NCBI GenBank assembly: GCA_963704825.1
Contig: CAVPHV010000017.1
Coordinates: 372,001-436,000 of the forward strand
Direction: 5' to 3'
Source: CAVPHV01 sp963704825
GTDB taxonomy: Bacteria > Actinomycetota > Acidimicrobiia > Spongiisociales > UBA5794
Length of the DNA stretch: 64,000 bases
Shown here: piece after piece, positions 16,799-26,992 of the stretch
Position numbering within the stretch: position 1 is the first letter of the stretch
Layout of the letters: every line of letters begins with the position of its first letter
Notes under the pieces: generated by a model
What the model saw: the letters and a program-made list of their open reading frames with translations, nothing else
What the model was told of the DNA's origin: nothing
Databases searched by the model: none
Translations under genes and position numbers: made by a program

Positions 16799-19244
16799 GC
16801 AGCCCGAAGCGGTGACGATCACGATCGACGGCGTTGCCCGTGAGGTTCCCGCCGGCCAACTGGTGATTGCCGCGGCGCAGGCCGGCGGCACGTACATCCC
16901 GCGCTTCTGCTGGCACCCCAGGATGAAGCCGGTTGGGATGTGCCGGATGTGCCTGGTCGAAATCGACACCCCACGGGGCAAGATGCTCACCACGTCGTGC
17001 ACGACGCCAGTCGCCGACGGTATGGCGGTCGACACCGAGTCCGAGGTCGTGCAGAAGGCTCAAGAAGGCATCCTCGAGTTCCTCCTCATCAACCACCCGC
17101 TCGATTGCCCGGTTTGTGACCGCGGCGGCGAATGCCCCCTCCAGGACCAGACCGTGGCGTACGGGCCGGGCGAGAGCCGGTTCGTCGAGGAGAAGCGCCA
17201 CTACCAAAAACCCATCGAAATCTCGGATCTCGTGCTGCTCGATCGGGAGCGCTGCATCCTGTGCGCTCGATGCACGCGTTTCAGCGACGAGATCTCCGGC
17301 GACCCTTTGATCGAATTCAAAGACCGCGGCAGCTACACCCAGGTGATCACGTTTCCCGGCGAGCCGTTTGTGTCCTACTTCTCGGGCAACACGGTGCAGA
17401 TCTGCCCGGTTGGGGCGCTGACTGCCAAGCCGTACCGCTTCCGGGCCCGCCCCTGGGACCTCGAGGCGGTTGAGAGCGTCTCGCCGGTCGATTCGTTTGG
17501 ATCGAAGGTCTCGGTGCAGTCGAGCCAGAACGAGATCGTGAGGATCAACGGCGTCGACAACGACGCAACCAACCAGAGCTGGCTATCGGACAAAGATCGA
17601 TTCGCCTTCCAGTACCTCCAGTCCGCGGAACGGGTCACCGAACCGTTGATTCGCGACGGTGACGGATTCCGCGCCGCGTCGTGGGGTGAGGCGCTCGAAC
17701 TGGTCTCCGAGCAACTCAGTGCGTTGATCGGGACCGAGATCGCCGGTCTCGGCGGCGCCCGCAACACCAATGAAGAGGTCTTTGCGTTCCAGAAGTTCCT
17801 CAGGACCGAGATCGTCACCCCGCACCTCGACGCCCAACTCGACGACGGACTCGACCACGAACTGATGGCCGGGATCAGCCCGCGGGCCACCGTCGATGAC
17901 TTGGAGAAGGCTCGGACCGTTCTGCTGTGGGCCGGCGACCTCAAGGAGGAGTTGCCGGTGCTGTATCTGCGGGTGCGACGAGCGGCGACGGCGCTGGGCG
18001 CCAACCTGATCGTGGTGCATCCCCGGGCGACGGGTCTCGACGATGTTGCGGCTCACAAGATCACCTACAAGCCCGGAGAGGGCCCCGACATTCTGCGCAA
18101 GTTGGCCGCGGGAGCGGTTGGTGATGGTGACTTCCATGCCGCTCGCCAACTGCTCGAGGATGGGCCGGTGGTTGTCCTCTGTGGACGCACCGGGCTCACC
18201 GAGGATCCCCGCCTGGCCGAGGCGGTCGCCGCCTTCGCCGGAACCCTTCCCGACGCCACCGTGCTGCCGGTGGTGCGGCGCGGCAACGTGTTCGGCGCCA
18301 TCGACATGGGAATGGCGCCCACCCTGCTGCCGGGTCGGGTACCCACCACCAACACCGCCGGCCGCACCGCTCTCGAAGACCGCTGGGGACCGATCCCGGA
18401 GGGAATCGGCTACGACGCAGCCGGCATCCTCGAGGCGCTCGCCGCCGGCGAACTCAAGGCACTGGTCATGCTCGGTGTCGATCCCGTCCGTGACTTCCCT
18501 CGGCCCCGACTGGCTCGGGCCGCGCTGGAAGCCGCCGAGTTTGTCGTCGCCTTCGATCTCTTCCTCAGCCATTCGTCCCGTCTCGCCGACGTGGTGTTGC
18601 CCGTCGCGGGGTTCGCTGAGGTGGAGGGCACCGTGACCAACCTCGAGGGGAGGGTGCAGAAGGTCAACCGCCTCACCCCTCGCCCCGGGCAGGCTCGCCC
18701 CGTCTGGTCGGTGCTCGAAGACCTCGCCCGCCGCATGGGCGGCGCACTCGGGGCGTTGTCGGCTGAGACACTCTCCAAGGAGATCGCCGCGGTCGCCCCT
18801 GCCTACCGGGGGGTCACCTGGGATCTGCTCGACTGGGGCGAGGGTCGCGAAGGACTGGTCGTGCCGCTCGCGGAGGGTGAGCAGGTGTTGGCGTACGAGC
18901 CGGTTGATGCCGGGCTGCGGGCGTCGACCAGCCGCTTGACGCTGCACCTCGGCCGAGTGCTCTACGACGACGGGATGATGACCCGCATGAGCCCGGCGAT
19001 TGCCGGCCTCATGCCGGATGCCCGGGTGTATTTGCATCCCCGCGACGCCGGTTCGCTCGCCGTCGGTCCCGGTCAGCGTGCCGAGGTTTCCGGTGATGAA
19101 GGCACGGTGACGCTCGAGGTCGGGATCGACCCAACGCTGGCGGTCGGCGCGGTGTACGTGCCGTTCAACCTTCCGGCCACGGCCGACCTCGGTATCTCCG
19201 ATGCAGTCAAGATCACTCCGTTGCGAACGGAGGGCGGGGCCTGA
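16791..19244 (+). CDS. nuoG: NADH-quinone oxidoreductase subunit G (cluster 1)
   Basis: This 817-residue subunit carries the chain of iron-sulfur clusters in its N-terminal 250 residues: a [2Fe-2S] site (FCWHPRMKPVGMCRMC), the His-Cys ligated CPVCDRGGECPLQD and two [4Fe-4S] sites (ERCILCARCTRF and VQICPVGAL). The remainder is the degenerate molybdopterin-oxidoreductase fold usual in NuoG. The start is TTG at 16791, supported by GAGGAAGGGG just upstream and by the position of the ferredoxin domain. It overlaps nuoF by 8 nt. Confidence 0.95.
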   Translation: MAEQPEAVTITIDGVAREVPAGQLVIAAAQAGGTYIPRFCWHPRMKPVGMCRMCLVEIDTPRGKMLTTSCTTPVADGMAVDTESEVVQKAQEGILEFLLINHPLDCPVCDRGGECPLQDQTVAYGPGESRFVEEKRHYQKPIEISDLVLLDRERCILCARCTRFSDEISGDPLIEFKDRGSYTQVITFPGEPFVSYFSGNTVQICPVGALTAKPYRFRARPWDLEAVESVSPVDSFGSKVSVQSSQNEIVRINGVDNDATNQSWLSDKDRFAFQYLQSAERVTEPLIRDGDGFRAASWGEALELVSEQLSALIGTEIAGLGGARNTNEEVFAFQKFLRTEIVTPHLDAQLDDGLDHELMAGISPRATVDDLEKARTVLLWAGDLKEELPVLYLRVRRAATALGANLIVVHPRATGLDDVAAHKITYKPGEGPDILRKLAAGAVGDGDFHAARQLLEDGPVVVLCGRTGLTEDPRLAEAVAAFAGTLPDATVLPVVRRGNVFGAIDMGMAPTLLPGRVPTTNTAGRTALEDRWGPIPEGIGYDAAGILEALAAGELKALVMLGVDPVRDFPRPRLARAALEAAEFVVAFDLFLSHSSRLADVVLPVAGFAEVEGTVTNLEGRVQKVNRLTPRPGQARPVWSVLEDLARRMGGALGALSAETLSKEIAAVAPAYRGVTWDLLDWGEGREGLVVPLAEGEQVLAYEPVDAGLRASTSRLTLHLGRVLYDDGMMTRMSPAIAGLMPDARVYLHPRDAGSLAVGPGQRAEVSGDEGTVTLEVGIDPTLAVGAVYVPFNLPATADLGISDAVKITPLRTEGGA

Positions 19245-20299
19245 TGTTGAGCGGTTGGGAGATCTTCCTCGAGGCAGCGATCAAGGTGGTCGCCATCTTC
19301 ATCATGCTCCTGGTGACGGTGATCATGCTCGTGTGGATCGAGCGCAAGATCGTCGCCGACATGCAGAACCGGATCGGCCCCAGCCGGGCCGGGCCCTTTG
19401 GCATCCTGCAGACCGTGGCCGACGGTACCAAGCTGTTGTTCAAGGAGTCGATGACGCCGCGCAAGGTCGATTTCCCGCTCTACATCATCGCCCCGATCGC
19501 GGCGCTGGTCCCGGCGTTGCTGATCTTCCTCGTCGTCCCGATTGGGCGCCCGTTCTACATCGGTGACCGGCTGATCACCTTGCAGGGCACCGACCTCAAC
19601 ATCGCGGTGCTCTACGTGCTCGCCCTGTCGTCGCTGGCGGTGTACGCCGTCGTGCTCGCCGGGTGGTCGTCGGGTTCCAAGTACCCGTTGCTCGGTTCGG
19701 TCCGGGCCTCGGCCCAGATGATCTCGTATGAAGCTGCAATGGGGCTGGCGCTGGTTCCCGTCATCATCTTCACCGGCACCACGTCGATGTCGGGCATCGT
19801 GGAATCCCAGGCGGGTGATTGGCTCGGCTTCCTCGGCGTGTGGAACGTCGTGTTGATCCCGTCGTTTGTGGTGTTCTTCGTCGCCGGCGTCGCCGAAACC
19901 AACCGGGCTCCATTCGACTTGGTCGAAGCCGAGTCAGAGATCGTCGGTGGGTATCACACCGAGTACAGCGGCTTCCGCTTCGCGTTGTTCTTCCTCGCCG
20001 AGTACATCAACATCTTCAACATCTCGGCGCTGACGGTGACGATCTTCCTGGGCGGCTGGGCGGGCCCCGACTTCGGCACCCCGGCGGCCATCTCGTGGAT
20101 CTTCCCGATCTTCTGGTTCTTCTTCAAGACGCTCGGCCTCGTGTTTGTGTTCGTGTGGATTCGGGCTTCGCTGCCTCGGATGCGATACGACCAGCTGATG
20201 GCCTTCGGGTGGAAGCGGATGATCCCGCTGTCGCTGATTTGGATTGTGTTGTCGACGCTGGCCATCGGTGTACGCCGATTTGGCCTGCCGTGGTCGTGA
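19244..20299 (+). CDS. nuoH: NADH-quinone oxidoreductase subunit H (cluster 1)
   Basis: This 351-residue, eight-helix membrane subunit lines the quinone tunnel and links the peripheral arm to the pump modules. It has the signature VWIERKIVADMQNRIGPSRA and the quinone-site loop AETNRAPFDLVEAESEIV followed by GGYHTEYSG. Normal length. The ATG overlaps the nuoG stop. Confidence 0.97.
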   Translation: MLSGWEIFLEAAIKVVAIFIMLLVTVIMLVWIERKIVADMQNRIGPSRAGPFGILQTVADGTKLLFKESMTPRKVDFPLYIIAPIAALVPALLIFLVVPIGRPFYIGDRLITLQGTDLNIAVLYVLALSSLAVYAVVLAGWSSGSKYPLLGSVRASAQMISYEAAMGLALVPVIIFTGTTSMSGIVESQAGDWLGFLGVWNVVLIPSFVVFFVAGVAETNRAPFDLVEAESEIVGGYHTEYSGFRFALFFLAEYINIFNISALTVTIFLGGWAGPDFGTPAAISWIFPIFWFFFKTLGLVFVFVWIRASLPRMRYDQLMAFGWKRMIPLSLIWIVLSTLAIGVRRFGLPWS

Positions 20300-20309
20300 G
20301 GGGATAGCG

Positions 20310-21077
20310 ATGGGCTGGTTCTCCGACATGCTGGGGCCCTTCTCAGGGTTTGCCACGACGTTCCGCCAGATGTTCAAACCACGGGTGACGATTCAGTACC
20401 CCAAAGAGATGCGCACCAAACCGCAGCGCTTCCACGGCCGCCACGTGCTCAATCGGTACTCCGACGGCATGGAGAAGTGCATTGGTTGCGAGCTGTGCGC
20501 CGGGGTGTGTCCGGCCCGCTGTATCTATGTGCGGGGGGCCGACAATCCGCCGGACAATCCGGTCAGCCCGGGCGAGCGCTTCGGCTTCGTCTACGAGATC
20601 AACATGTTGCGCTGCATCTTCTGCGGCCTGTGCGTCGAGGCTTGCCCGACCGAGGCGATCACGATGACCCACCTCTTCGAGATGAGCGTCACCGACCGCG
20701 ACGACGCCATCTACACCAAGGACGAACTGCTGGTCGACGTCGACGGGACACCACGCCATCCCCAACCGGACGGTCCGTTGATCGACATCGGTGAGTTGAA
20801 GCTCGGTGACGGCTGGATGCGGGCGACCGCACCGTCGGGCCGGGCCGCCTACGAAGGCGTGGTGGCCTGGACCGCGTCGGCCACCGCAGGGCTCCGACCA
20901 CCCGAGCGGGGCCAGAGCGGAGATCACGAACCGGTGCTGCTTGATCCCGAGAAGCCCGATGCGACTCCCCAAGCCACGTCTGAGGAACCGCCGGCCGTTG
21001 CGGATGCGGCGAAAGAGGCCGCAGCAGACGGACCCGAAGCCGGGCCGGAAGCGGTCACGGAGGAAGAGTCTTCGTGA
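20310..21077 (+). CDS. nuoI: NADH-quinone oxidoreductase subunit I (cluster 1)
   Basis: This 255-residue ferredoxin-like subunit carries clusters N6a and N6b in two motifs, CIGCELCAGVCPARC and CIFCGLCVEACPTEA. The C-terminal 80 residues are an acidic Ala/Pro/Glu extension not found in the usual 160- to 180-residue family members. The ATG follows GAGGGGATAGCG. The last codons overlap the nuoJ GTG. Confidence 0.96.
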   Translation: MGWFSDMLGPFSGFATTFRQMFKPRVTIQYPKEMRTKPQRFHGRHVLNRYSDGMEKCIGCELCAGVCPARCIYVRGADNPPDNPVSPGERFGFVYEINMLRCIFCGLCVEACPTEAITMTHLFEMSVTDRDDAIYTKDELLVDVDGTPRHPQPDGPLIDIGELKLGDGWMRATAPSGRAAYEGVVAWTASATAGLRPPERGQSGDHEPVLLDPEKPDATPQATSEEPPAVADAAKEAAADGPEAGPEAVTEEESS

Positions 21078-21718
21078 ACGCCGAACTCGTCGTATTCGTC
21101 ATCTTCGCCATAGCGGCCCTGGCCGGGGCGTTTGTCCTCGTTTTGGCGCGCAACCCGGTTTACTCGGCAATGGGTTTGCTGATGACGATGTGCTCGATGG
21201 CGGTGTTCTACATCCTCAACGAAGCACCGTTCATCGCTGCCGTCCAGGTGCTGATCTATGCCGGGGCGGTGATGACGCTGTTCCTGTTTGTGATCATGTT
21301 CATCGGCGTCGACAAATCGTTCGATCCCACGGAGACGATTCCGTTCCAGCGTCCCATCGCGATCGTGCTTGGTGTCGGGCTCTTCATTCTGGTGGCGCTG
21401 GGCGCCCAGGGAGTCTGGGTCACCGGGCAGTCACTGTTCGCCGGCGAGGCGCTCGGCACCATCGAGAACGTGTCAGATGAGCTATTCGGCAACTGGCTGC
21501 TGCCCTTCGAGGCCACCGTGCTGTTGCTGACCATCGCCGCGGTCGGGACCGTGGCGCTGGCCCGATTTGAGATCTCGGAGCCTCGGCCGGTCGTTGCAGC
21601 CGTCACAGTGGACGAAGAGGATGCGGCGGAGCCTCAGCCCGAAGACGCCTCTGCACCGCCTGAGGATTCGCCGGCCGCGTCGACGGACGATGCGCCATCA
21701 GCAGGGGAGGAGAGCTGA
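21074..21718 (+). CDS. nuoJ: NADH-quinone oxidoreductase subunit J (cluster 1)
   Basis: This 214-residue, five-helix membrane subunit includes the conserved third helix [19 protein letters not shown], where a pi-bulge links quinone chemistry to pumping. A 50-residue acidic, Pro-rich cytoplasmic tail follows the last helix. Acidic extensions recur on NuoC, D, I and J of this cluster. GTG start overlapping nuoI; stop overlapping nuoK. Confidence 0.95.
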   Translation: MNAELVVFVIFAIAALAGAFVLVLARNPVYSAMGLLMTMCSMAVFYILNEAPFIAAVQVLIYAGAVMTLFLFVIMFIGVDKSFDPTETIPFQRPIAIVLGVGLFILVALGAQGVWVTGQSLFAGEALGTIENVSDELFGNWLLPFEATVLLLTIAAVGTVALARFEISEPRPVVAAVTVDEEDAAEPQPEDASAPPEDSPAASTDDAPSAGEES

Positions 21719-22023
21719 TGGAAGTCACCGCAGGCTGGTACATGCTCCTTGCTGCGGGGCTTTTCGCCATTGGCGCCATCGGGCTGCTGGTGCGACGCAA
21801 CGCGCTGGTCATGTTCATGTCGATCGAGCTGATGCTGAACTCGGTCAACCTCACCTTTGTCGCCGCCGGGCGGGAGTTGGGCCTGCTCGAAGGCCAGCTC
21901 GCGGTCCTCTTCGTCATGGTGGTCGCCGCGGCTGAGGTGACCGTCGGCCTGGCCATCATCGTTGCCGTGTTCCGCTATCGGAGCTCAGCCGATGTCGACG
22001 ATCTCGCGGAGCTGAAGGGGTAG
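21718..22023 (+). CDS. nuoK: NADH-quinone oxidoreductase subunit K (cluster 1)
   Basis: This 101-residue, three-helix subunit has the two membrane glutamates typical of the family, in [14 protein letters not shown] and [14 protein letters not shown]. Normal length; ATG overlaps the nuoJ stop. Confidence 0.96.
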   Translation: MEVTAGWYMLLAAGLFAIGAIGLLVRRNALVMFMSIELMLNSVNLTFVAAGRELGLLEGQLAVLFVMVVAAAEVTVGLAIIVAVFRYRSSADVDDLAELKG

Positions 22024-22025
22024 CC

Positions 22026-23905
22026 ATGGTGTCCGCGATCTGGCTCGTCATCGCCCTCCCCCTCGCCGGGGCCGCCTTCCTGCTGCTGTTCGGCAAACGG
22101 ATCCGTGAACCCTGGCCCGGCTGGATCGCCAGCGCAACGATGGGTGCTGCCTTCGTGGTTGGCGTGGCGGCGACTTCCGGGTTCGTCGACGGGTCGCCAG
22201 CATCCGGAGACGGTCGGATTGTTCGAGTGGATTCCCGGACTCGGGCGTCAATGCCAGCATTCTGTGGGATCCGCTCTCGGCGACGATGGTGCTGATTGTC
22301 ACCGGGGTCGGTGCCCTGATCCACGTCTACTCGATCGGCTACATGCACGGCGACCCCGGGTACGGTCGCTATTTCGCCTACCTCAACCTGTTTGCCGCCT
22401 CGATGCTGGTGCTGGTCCTAGCCGACAACTACGGCTTCCTGTTCCTCGGGTGGGAGTTGGTCGGGCTCTGCTCCTACCTTCTGATCTCGTTCTGGTTCGA
22501 GAAGCCGTCGGCGGCGGCCGCCGGCAAGAAGGCGTTTGTGGTCAACCGGATCGGCGATTTCGGATTCATCATCGCGATGATGCTCATGTTCGCCACCTTC
22601 GGCACCCTGTCCTATGTCACCGTGTTCGCCGAGGCGCCGATCCTGCTCACCGAAGGGACCGCCACCGCCATCACCCTGCTGTTGCTGGTCGGCGCCGCGG
22701 GCAAGTCGGCTCAGTTGCCACTCTATGTGTGGCTGCCCGACGCGATGGAGGGCCCCACCCCGGTATCGGCCCTCATCCACGCCGCGACCATGGTGACCGC
22801 AGGGGTCTATCTCGTTGCTCGCTCCGGAGCCCTGTTCCAGCTGGCGCCGTTCTCAGCGGGCACGGTCGCCACCGTTGGCGCCCTCACCGCGGTGTTCGCC
22901 GCAGTCATCGCCATCGGCCAGAAGGACATCAAGCGGGTCCTCGCCTACTCGACGATCAGCCAGCTCGGCTACATGTTCATGGGCGTCGGCGCCGGGGCCT
23001 ACGTGGCCGGAGTCTTCCACCTGATGACCCACGCTTTCTTCAAGGCACTGTTGTTCATGGGTGCCGGCTCGGTGATCCACGCCATGCGCGGCGAGCAGAA
23101 CATGGAGAAGATGGGCGGGCTGCGCAAGGCGATGCCGTGGACGTTCATCACAATGGTGATTGCCTGGCTCGCCATCATCGGCATCCCTCCGTTCGCCGGG
23201 TTCTGGTCCAAGGACGAGATCCTGGCGTTCACCTTCGAAAAGGGCGGCGGCTTCCTGGCGCTGTGGGTGATCGGCCTGATCACGGCCGGGCTCACCGCCT
23301 TCTACATGAGCCGGATGATGTTCCTGACCTTCTGGGGAAAGCAGCGTTGGGCCGAGGGCGAAGATCCTCACGAGTCGCCCGTCACGATGGTGGTCCCGTT
23401 GGTGGCACTCGCCGGCCTCACCGTTGTCGGCGGTCTGATCAACACCCCGTTCCGGCTCAGCTTGGAGCACTTCCTCGAGCCCGCCTTCGAACAGTTCGCT
23501 GTCATCCTGCCCGGCGAAGGGTCGTTGGCCGAGATCACGCTGCTGGCTCTGGTGGTGCTGGCGGTCGTGGTGGTTGGTGCGGTGTGGGCCTACTTGCGGT
23601 ATCTACGCGGTGAGGTTCCCGCCGAGACCGGGGTTGCCTGGGATCGGCTCGAGAACGGCTTCTATGTCGACGACTTCTACGGCAAGACCATCGTGTTGCC
23701 CGGCAAGAAGGTGGCCGAGGTTGCTGCGTTCGATGTGGACACCAAGGTCATCGACGGCGCGGTGAACGGTGCCGGCCGCGGCATCAAGGGCGCTTCGGAA
23801 CGGCTCCGGCCGCTGCAGACCGGCTTGGTCCGCAGCTACGCCGCCGGGATCCTGTTGGGAGCCGTCGGCTTGCTGATCTGGCTGCTGGCGAGGGGGGCCT
23901 TCTAA
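22026..23905 (+). CDS. nuoL: NADH-quinone oxidoreductase subunit L (cluster 1), reads with two +1 frameshifts
   Basis: The N-terminus (MVSAIWLVIALPLAGAAFLL) starts in frame at 22026, but conserved coding jumps frame twice. Removing one G from the GGG run at 22191-22193 joins FVDG to HPETVGLFEWIPGLG. Removing one G from the GGG run near 22243-22245 joins that to VNASILWDPLSATMVLIVTG, after which 539 residues follow without interruption. The corrected protein would be about 625 residues, normal for this antiporter-like proton-pumping subunit. Both breaks fall in G homopolymers 50 nt apart, which favours sequencing or assembly error over a true pseudogene. Downstream motifs such as GWELVGLCSYLLI and [14 protein letters not shown] are intact, as are the C-terminal lateral helix and final membrane segment. 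Confidence 0.9.
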
Positions 23906-25467
23906 TGGGTTTCCCGATTCTCGCCACATTGGTTCTGTTGCCCGCCGCCGGGGCGCTGGTCATCGGGCTGATCCCGTCGCACCGCCGCGACCTGCTGTTG
24001 CCCGTCGCCGTTGGGATCAGCACGTTGCCGCTTGCCCTGGTCGGCTACCTGATCTGGGAGTTCGCCACCGCCGACGCCGCGTTCCAGTTCACCCAGCGCC
24101 TTATCTGGTTCGAGTCGTGGGATGCGGGGTGGAATGTCGGCGTCGACGGCATCTCGCTGTTCCTGCTGGCGCTCACCGCGCTCTTGTTCCCGCTGTCGCT
24201 GCTCGCTTCGGTGTCGATCACCGACCGGGTCAAGACCTACCTGATTGCCATGCTGATTCTCGAGACGGGGTTGCTCGGTGCCTTCGTGGCCCTCGACCTG
24301 CTGCTGTTCTTTGCGTTCTTCGAGATCACGCTGGTGCCGATGTTCCTGCTGATCGGGATCTGGGGGAGTGGCAACCGGGTCTACGCCGCCATCAAGTTCT
24401 TCCTGTACACGGCGCTGGGTTCGGCCTTCCTGCTCGGCGGCATCATCGCGCTCGCCATCATCGGCAAGGATCAATTGGGAGGGATCACCTTCGACCTCGG
24501 CAGACTGCTCACTCTCGACCTCTCGTCCCAGACCCAGTTCTGGCTGTTCCTGGCCTTCGCCGCAGCCTTTGCCGTCAAGGTGCCGCTGTTCCCGTTCCAC
24601 ACCTGGCTGCCCGACGCCCACACCGAGGCGCCGACGGCAGGGTCGGTGCTGCTCGCCGGCGTGCTGCTGAAGCTCGGCACCTACGGCTTCATTCGCTTCA
24701 ACCTGACCCTTTTCCCCGACGCTGCGGTGCGTCTGGCGCCATGGCTGGCCGGCCTCGCCGTGATCGGCATCATCTACGGCGCCCTGGTCGCCATCGTCCA
24801 GCCGGACGTGAAGCGCCTGGTGGCGTACTCCTCGGTGAGTCACCTCGGCTTCATCGTGCTCGGCATCTTTGCCCTCACCGCCCAGGGTCTCCAAGGTGGC
24901 GTGATCCAGATGGTCAACCACGGTCTCATCACCGGTGCGCTGTTCTTGCTGATCGGCATGATCTACGACCGGCGCCACACCCGGCTCATCTCCGATTACG
25001 GCGGGCTGGCCAGAGTCATGCCGCTCTACGCCGGGGCCTTCCTGTTCGTGGCCTTTGCCTCCATCGGGCTGCCCGGGTTGGCCGGGTTCATCGGTGAGTT
25101 CGAGGTGCTGCTGGGCAGTTACCTGAGCCTGCCGGTGTACGCCATCATCGCCGCCTTCGGAGTGGTGCTCGCCGCCGTCTACCTGCTGTGGGCGTACGAG
25201 CGGATGTTTACCGGTCCGCTGACCAAACCCGAAAACGAGAACCTGGTCGACCTCAGCGGGCGGGAGATACTGATCCTCGTTCCGCTGGTGGCCCTGATCG
25301 TCTTCCTCGGTGTCTACCCCAAACCGGTGCTCGACCGCATCGAGCCTTCGGTCGACGTCATCCTCGAGCGAATCGAAGCCACCACCGACTACGAGGTGCC
25401 CGAGTTCGGCACCTTTGATGAGGTCGAACAGGTAGCGGAGTCCGGAGGGGAGCTCCACGATGAGTAA
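23905..25467 (+). CDS. nuoM: NADH-quinone oxidoreductase subunit M (cluster 1)
   Basis: This 520-residue antiporter-like subunit has about 14 helices. The conserved glutamate lies in FAFFEITLVPMFLLIG. The lysine helices FAVKVPLFPFHTWLPDAHTE and QPDVKRLVAYSSVSHLGF are intact. Normal length. The ATG overlaps the nuoL stop. Confidence 0.97.
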   Translation: MGFPILATLVLLPAAGALVIGLIPSHRRDLLLPVAVGISTLPLALVGYLIWEFATADAAFQFTQRLIWFESWDAGWNVGVDGISLFLLALTALLFPLSLLASVSITDRVKTYLIAMLILETGLLGAFVALDLLLFFAFFEITLVPMFLLIGIWGSGNRVYAAIKFFLYTALGSAFLLGGIIALAIIGKDQLGGITFDLGRLLTLDLSSQTQFWLFLAFAAAFAVKVPLFPFHTWLPDAHTEAPTAGSVLLAGVLLKLGTYGFIRFNLTLFPDAAVRLAPWLAGLAVIGIIYGALVAIVQPDVKRLVAYSSVSHLGFIVLGIFALTAQGLQGGVIQMVNHGLITGALFLLIGMIYDRRHTRLISDYGGLARVMPLYAGAFLFVAFASIGLPGLAGFIGEFEVLLGSYLSLPVYAIIAAFGVVLAAVYLLWAYERMFTGPLTKPENENLVDLSGREILILVPLVALIVFLGVYPKPVLDRIEPSVDVILERIEATTDYEVPEFGTFDEVEQVAESGGELHDE

Positions 25468-26977
25468 CACGTCGTTCCTTCCGATCGCCCCAGAAGTGAT
25501 TCTCCTGCTCGGCGCGGTCTTGGTGCTGATGGCCGAGGTGACGCTCACGGCGGGTCGCAAGGCGTGGGCCGGACTGGCCGCCGTCTCGCTGATCGGGGCC
25601 GCAGCCTTCTCGTGGCTGCAGTGGCTGAAGGTCGACGACCTGGTCGCCGAAGGGTCTTCGCAGCTCTTCTTCTCCATGGACATACCCGGTGTCACCCGGC
25701 TACCGATGGTCGTGATGGACTACTTCTCGGCCTTCGGCGGCTTGGTCATTTTCGGCGTGGCGGCTCTGGCATTCTTGGCGGCATGGCAACTCATCGCCGG
25801 TTTGGGGTCACGTGGTGCCGAGTTCACCGCGCTTGCGCTGCTGGCGGTCGCCGGGCTGCACATGATGACGATGTCGGCCAACCTCATCCTGCTGTTCATG
25901 GGTCTCGAAACCGCTTCGATCGCCCTCTACGTCATCGCCGGCTTCACCCGAAATTACCTGCGGTCGGATGAGGCAGCGACGAAATACTTCCTGCTCGGGT
26001 CGTTTGCCTCGGCGTTGTTCCTGTACGGCGTTGCCCTGATCTTCGCCGCCACCGGTTCGACGTCGCTGTACGGCAATGGAGGGATCAACGAGTTCCTTGC
26101 CACCAACGTGCTCACCAGCAACGGCATCCTGCTCGCCGGTATCGGCCTCGTGATCGTCGGTCTCGGCTTCAAGGTGTCGGCGGCTCCCTTCCACCAGTGG
26201 GCGCCGGATGTGTACCAGGGTGCTCCCGGCGGCGCGGTGCCGCTGATGTCGGCCGGGGTCAAGGTCGCCGGGTTCGCCGCCCTGGCGCGGATCCTGGTCG
26301 GTGGCCTGCATGGGATGCAGCCGGATTGGGCGCCGGCGCTGGCGCTGGTCGCGGCGATCTCGGTTGCGATCGGTATTGGCTTTGCCATCGCCCAGACCGA
26401 CCTGAAGCGGATGCTGGCGTACTCCGGGGTGGCCCATGCCGGGTTCATCCTCACCGGCCTGGTGGCCGGGGTCGACGGGGTGCCGGCGATGTGGTTCTAC
26501 GTGGCGACGTATGCCGTGCAGTTGGTCGGTGCGTTCACCGTGGCCGCCGTGCTGAGTGGCCCCCAGGGCGGTCCAACACCATTCGAAGACTTGCGCGGTC
26601 TGGCGTCACGGGCGCCGTCGCTGGCCGCGATGCTGGCGCTGTTCATGCTGGCGATGGGGGGTATCCCGCTTACGGCCGGCTTCGTCGCCAAGGTCGGCGT
26701 GTTCGGTGCGGCCATCGACGCCGGCTACGAATGGCTGGCGATCTTCGCACTGGTAGCCGCTGTTGCCGGGCTCTACTTCTATCTGCGGGTGATCGTGCTG
26801 ATGTACTTCCAGGAGCCGGTCGTCGCCGAAGCCCCCGGTACCGCTACCGCGCAGCCCGAGCCCAGTACCGCGGCCGCCACGGTGTTGGGCATCGCCGCCG
26901 CCATCACCGTCGTTTTTGGGCTCATCCCCTGGCCCCTACTCGACGTGGTCAAGAATGCCCTGCCGCTGCCGTTCTAA
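25460..26977 (+). CDS. nuoN: NADH-quinone oxidoreductase subunit N (cluster 1)
   Basis: This 505-residue antiporter-like subunit is the last gene of the operon. It has the conserved FMGLETASIALYVIAGF and GLGFKVSAAPFHQWAPDVYQ segments and the QTDLKRMLAYSGVAHAGF helix. It overlaps nuoM by 8 nt and is separated by only 15 nt from a convergent gene; I see no strong terminator in that gap. Confidence 0.97.
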   Translation: MSNTSFLPIAPEVILLLGAVLVLMAEVTLTAGRKAWAGLAAVSLIGAAAFSWLQWLKVDDLVAEGSSQLFFSMDIPGVTRLPMVVMDYFSAFGGLVIFGVAALAFLAAWQLIAGLGSRGAEFTALALLAVAGLHMMTMSANLILLFMGLETASIALYVIAGFTRNYLRSDEAATKYFLLGSFASALFLYGVALIFAATGSTSLYGNGGINEFLATNVLTSNGILLAGIGLVIVGLGFKVSAAPFHQWAPDVYQGAPGGAVPLMSAGVKVAGFAALARILVGGLHGMQPDWAPALALVAAISVAIGIGFAIAQTDLKRMLAYSGVAHAGFILTGLVAGVDGVPAMWFYVATYAVQLVGAFTVAAVLSGPQGGPTPFEDLRGLASRAPSLAAMLALFMLAMGGIPLTAGFVAKVGVFGAAIDAGYEWLAIFALVAAVAGLYFYLRVIVLMYFQEPVVAEAPGTATAQPEPSTAAATVLGIAAAITVVFGLIPWPLLDVVKNALPLPF

Positions 26978-26992
26978 CGGTGGGGCGTTGGG

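Noticed and set aside
23902..25695. 597-codon minus-strand open frame opposite nuoM
   Set aside because: Antisense to a well-conserved membrane subunit; the sequence is low-complexity and hydrophilic.
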